Source: Jejubacter sp036620675
Lineage (GTDB): Bacteria > Pseudomonadota > Gammaproteobacteria > Enterobacterales > Enterobacteriaceae
Reading direction: 5' to 3' (one strand)
Length of the DNA: 5,299 nucleotides
Assembly: GCA_036620675.1 (NCBI GenBank)
Contig: JAZHEE010000071.1
Both the position numbers and the translations under genes were made by a program. Below, piece after piece: positions 5,237-5,299 of the stretch (position 1 is its first letter; each line of letters opens with the position of its first letter). The notes below the pieces were generated by a model. That model saw only the letters and a program-made list of their open reading frames with translations. It was not told the origin of the DNA and searched no databases.

Positions 5237-5299
5237 TTAATCTGGCCACCTGAACAGAGGTGATATCATCGCCTCATAGACAAAAACAGGTGACATTAT
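5237..5299 (-). pseudogene. Possible frameshifted N-terminal remnant of the DUF927 gene (partial)
   Basis: A minus-strand frame is open from the window edge and reads IMSPVFVYEAMISPLFRWPD before a TAA at 5237-5239. It overlaps the upstream extension of the DUF927 frame (open from 5265 down) and is offset from it by one base. DUF927 proteins have a segment ending in a C/S-P-L motif not far before the W-A-M-P-M-E-L-L motif, so this frame may be the missing N-terminal continuation, separated by an indel. It could equally be the end of a separate upstream gene; only 63 bases are visible. Confidence 0.3.

Overview
The window looks like a mobile, partly decayed accessory region of an enterobacterial chromosome. 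The basis is a P4-type tyrosine integrase of the kind common in Escherichia/Salmonella/Klebsiella-type islands, an IS3-family transposon end, a terminus matching the IS903-type inverted repeat as I remember it, a satellite-type DUF927 ATPase, and AT-rich orphan genes. No housekeeping gene or intact tRNA is visible, so the genus cannot be fixed.

Layout. (1) Bases 1-76 are the end of an IS3-family element, including the last codons of its transposase. It sits inside an integrase gene (minus strand, 77-809) and removes the whole catalytic domain. (2) Bases 830-1275 carry no gene but are packed with repeats: a GTATACC palindrome over the integrase promoter, phased CCGGA motifs, a strong minus-strand terminator, a GGGTGCCA direct repeat, a 9-bp-arm palindrome, and a cluster of GTGTCAC motifs. 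This fits an attachment and control region of an integrating element. (3) Bases 1276-1890 hold mostly no genes. They contain an IS903-like terminal repeat with possible transposon debris and four GATC sites within 35 bases. (4) Bases 1892-2984 (plus strand) hold three small AT-rich genes with good ribosome binding sites: a 56-residue membrane protein, a 101-residue lipoprotein, and a 164-residue protein with about four membrane helices. None has a function I recognise. (5) A hairpin at 3010-3048 separates this group from a convergent minus-strand pair: a DUF927 AAA+/helicase-like ATPase (3718-5190) and a tightly coupled 209-residue unknown protein (3083-3712).

How the parts fit. The DUF927 ATPase and its partner look like the replication module of a satellite or genomic island. 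The ATPase lacks a convincing start: protein-like sequence continues upstream of its first ATG to a stop at 5266-5268, while another frame is open to the window edge. It may therefore be frameshifted or truncated. The three envelope-directed genes are cargo, perhaps concerned with surface exclusion or defence, but that is inference only. With a broken integrase and insertion-sequence debris, the island is probably no longer self-mobile by this integrase.
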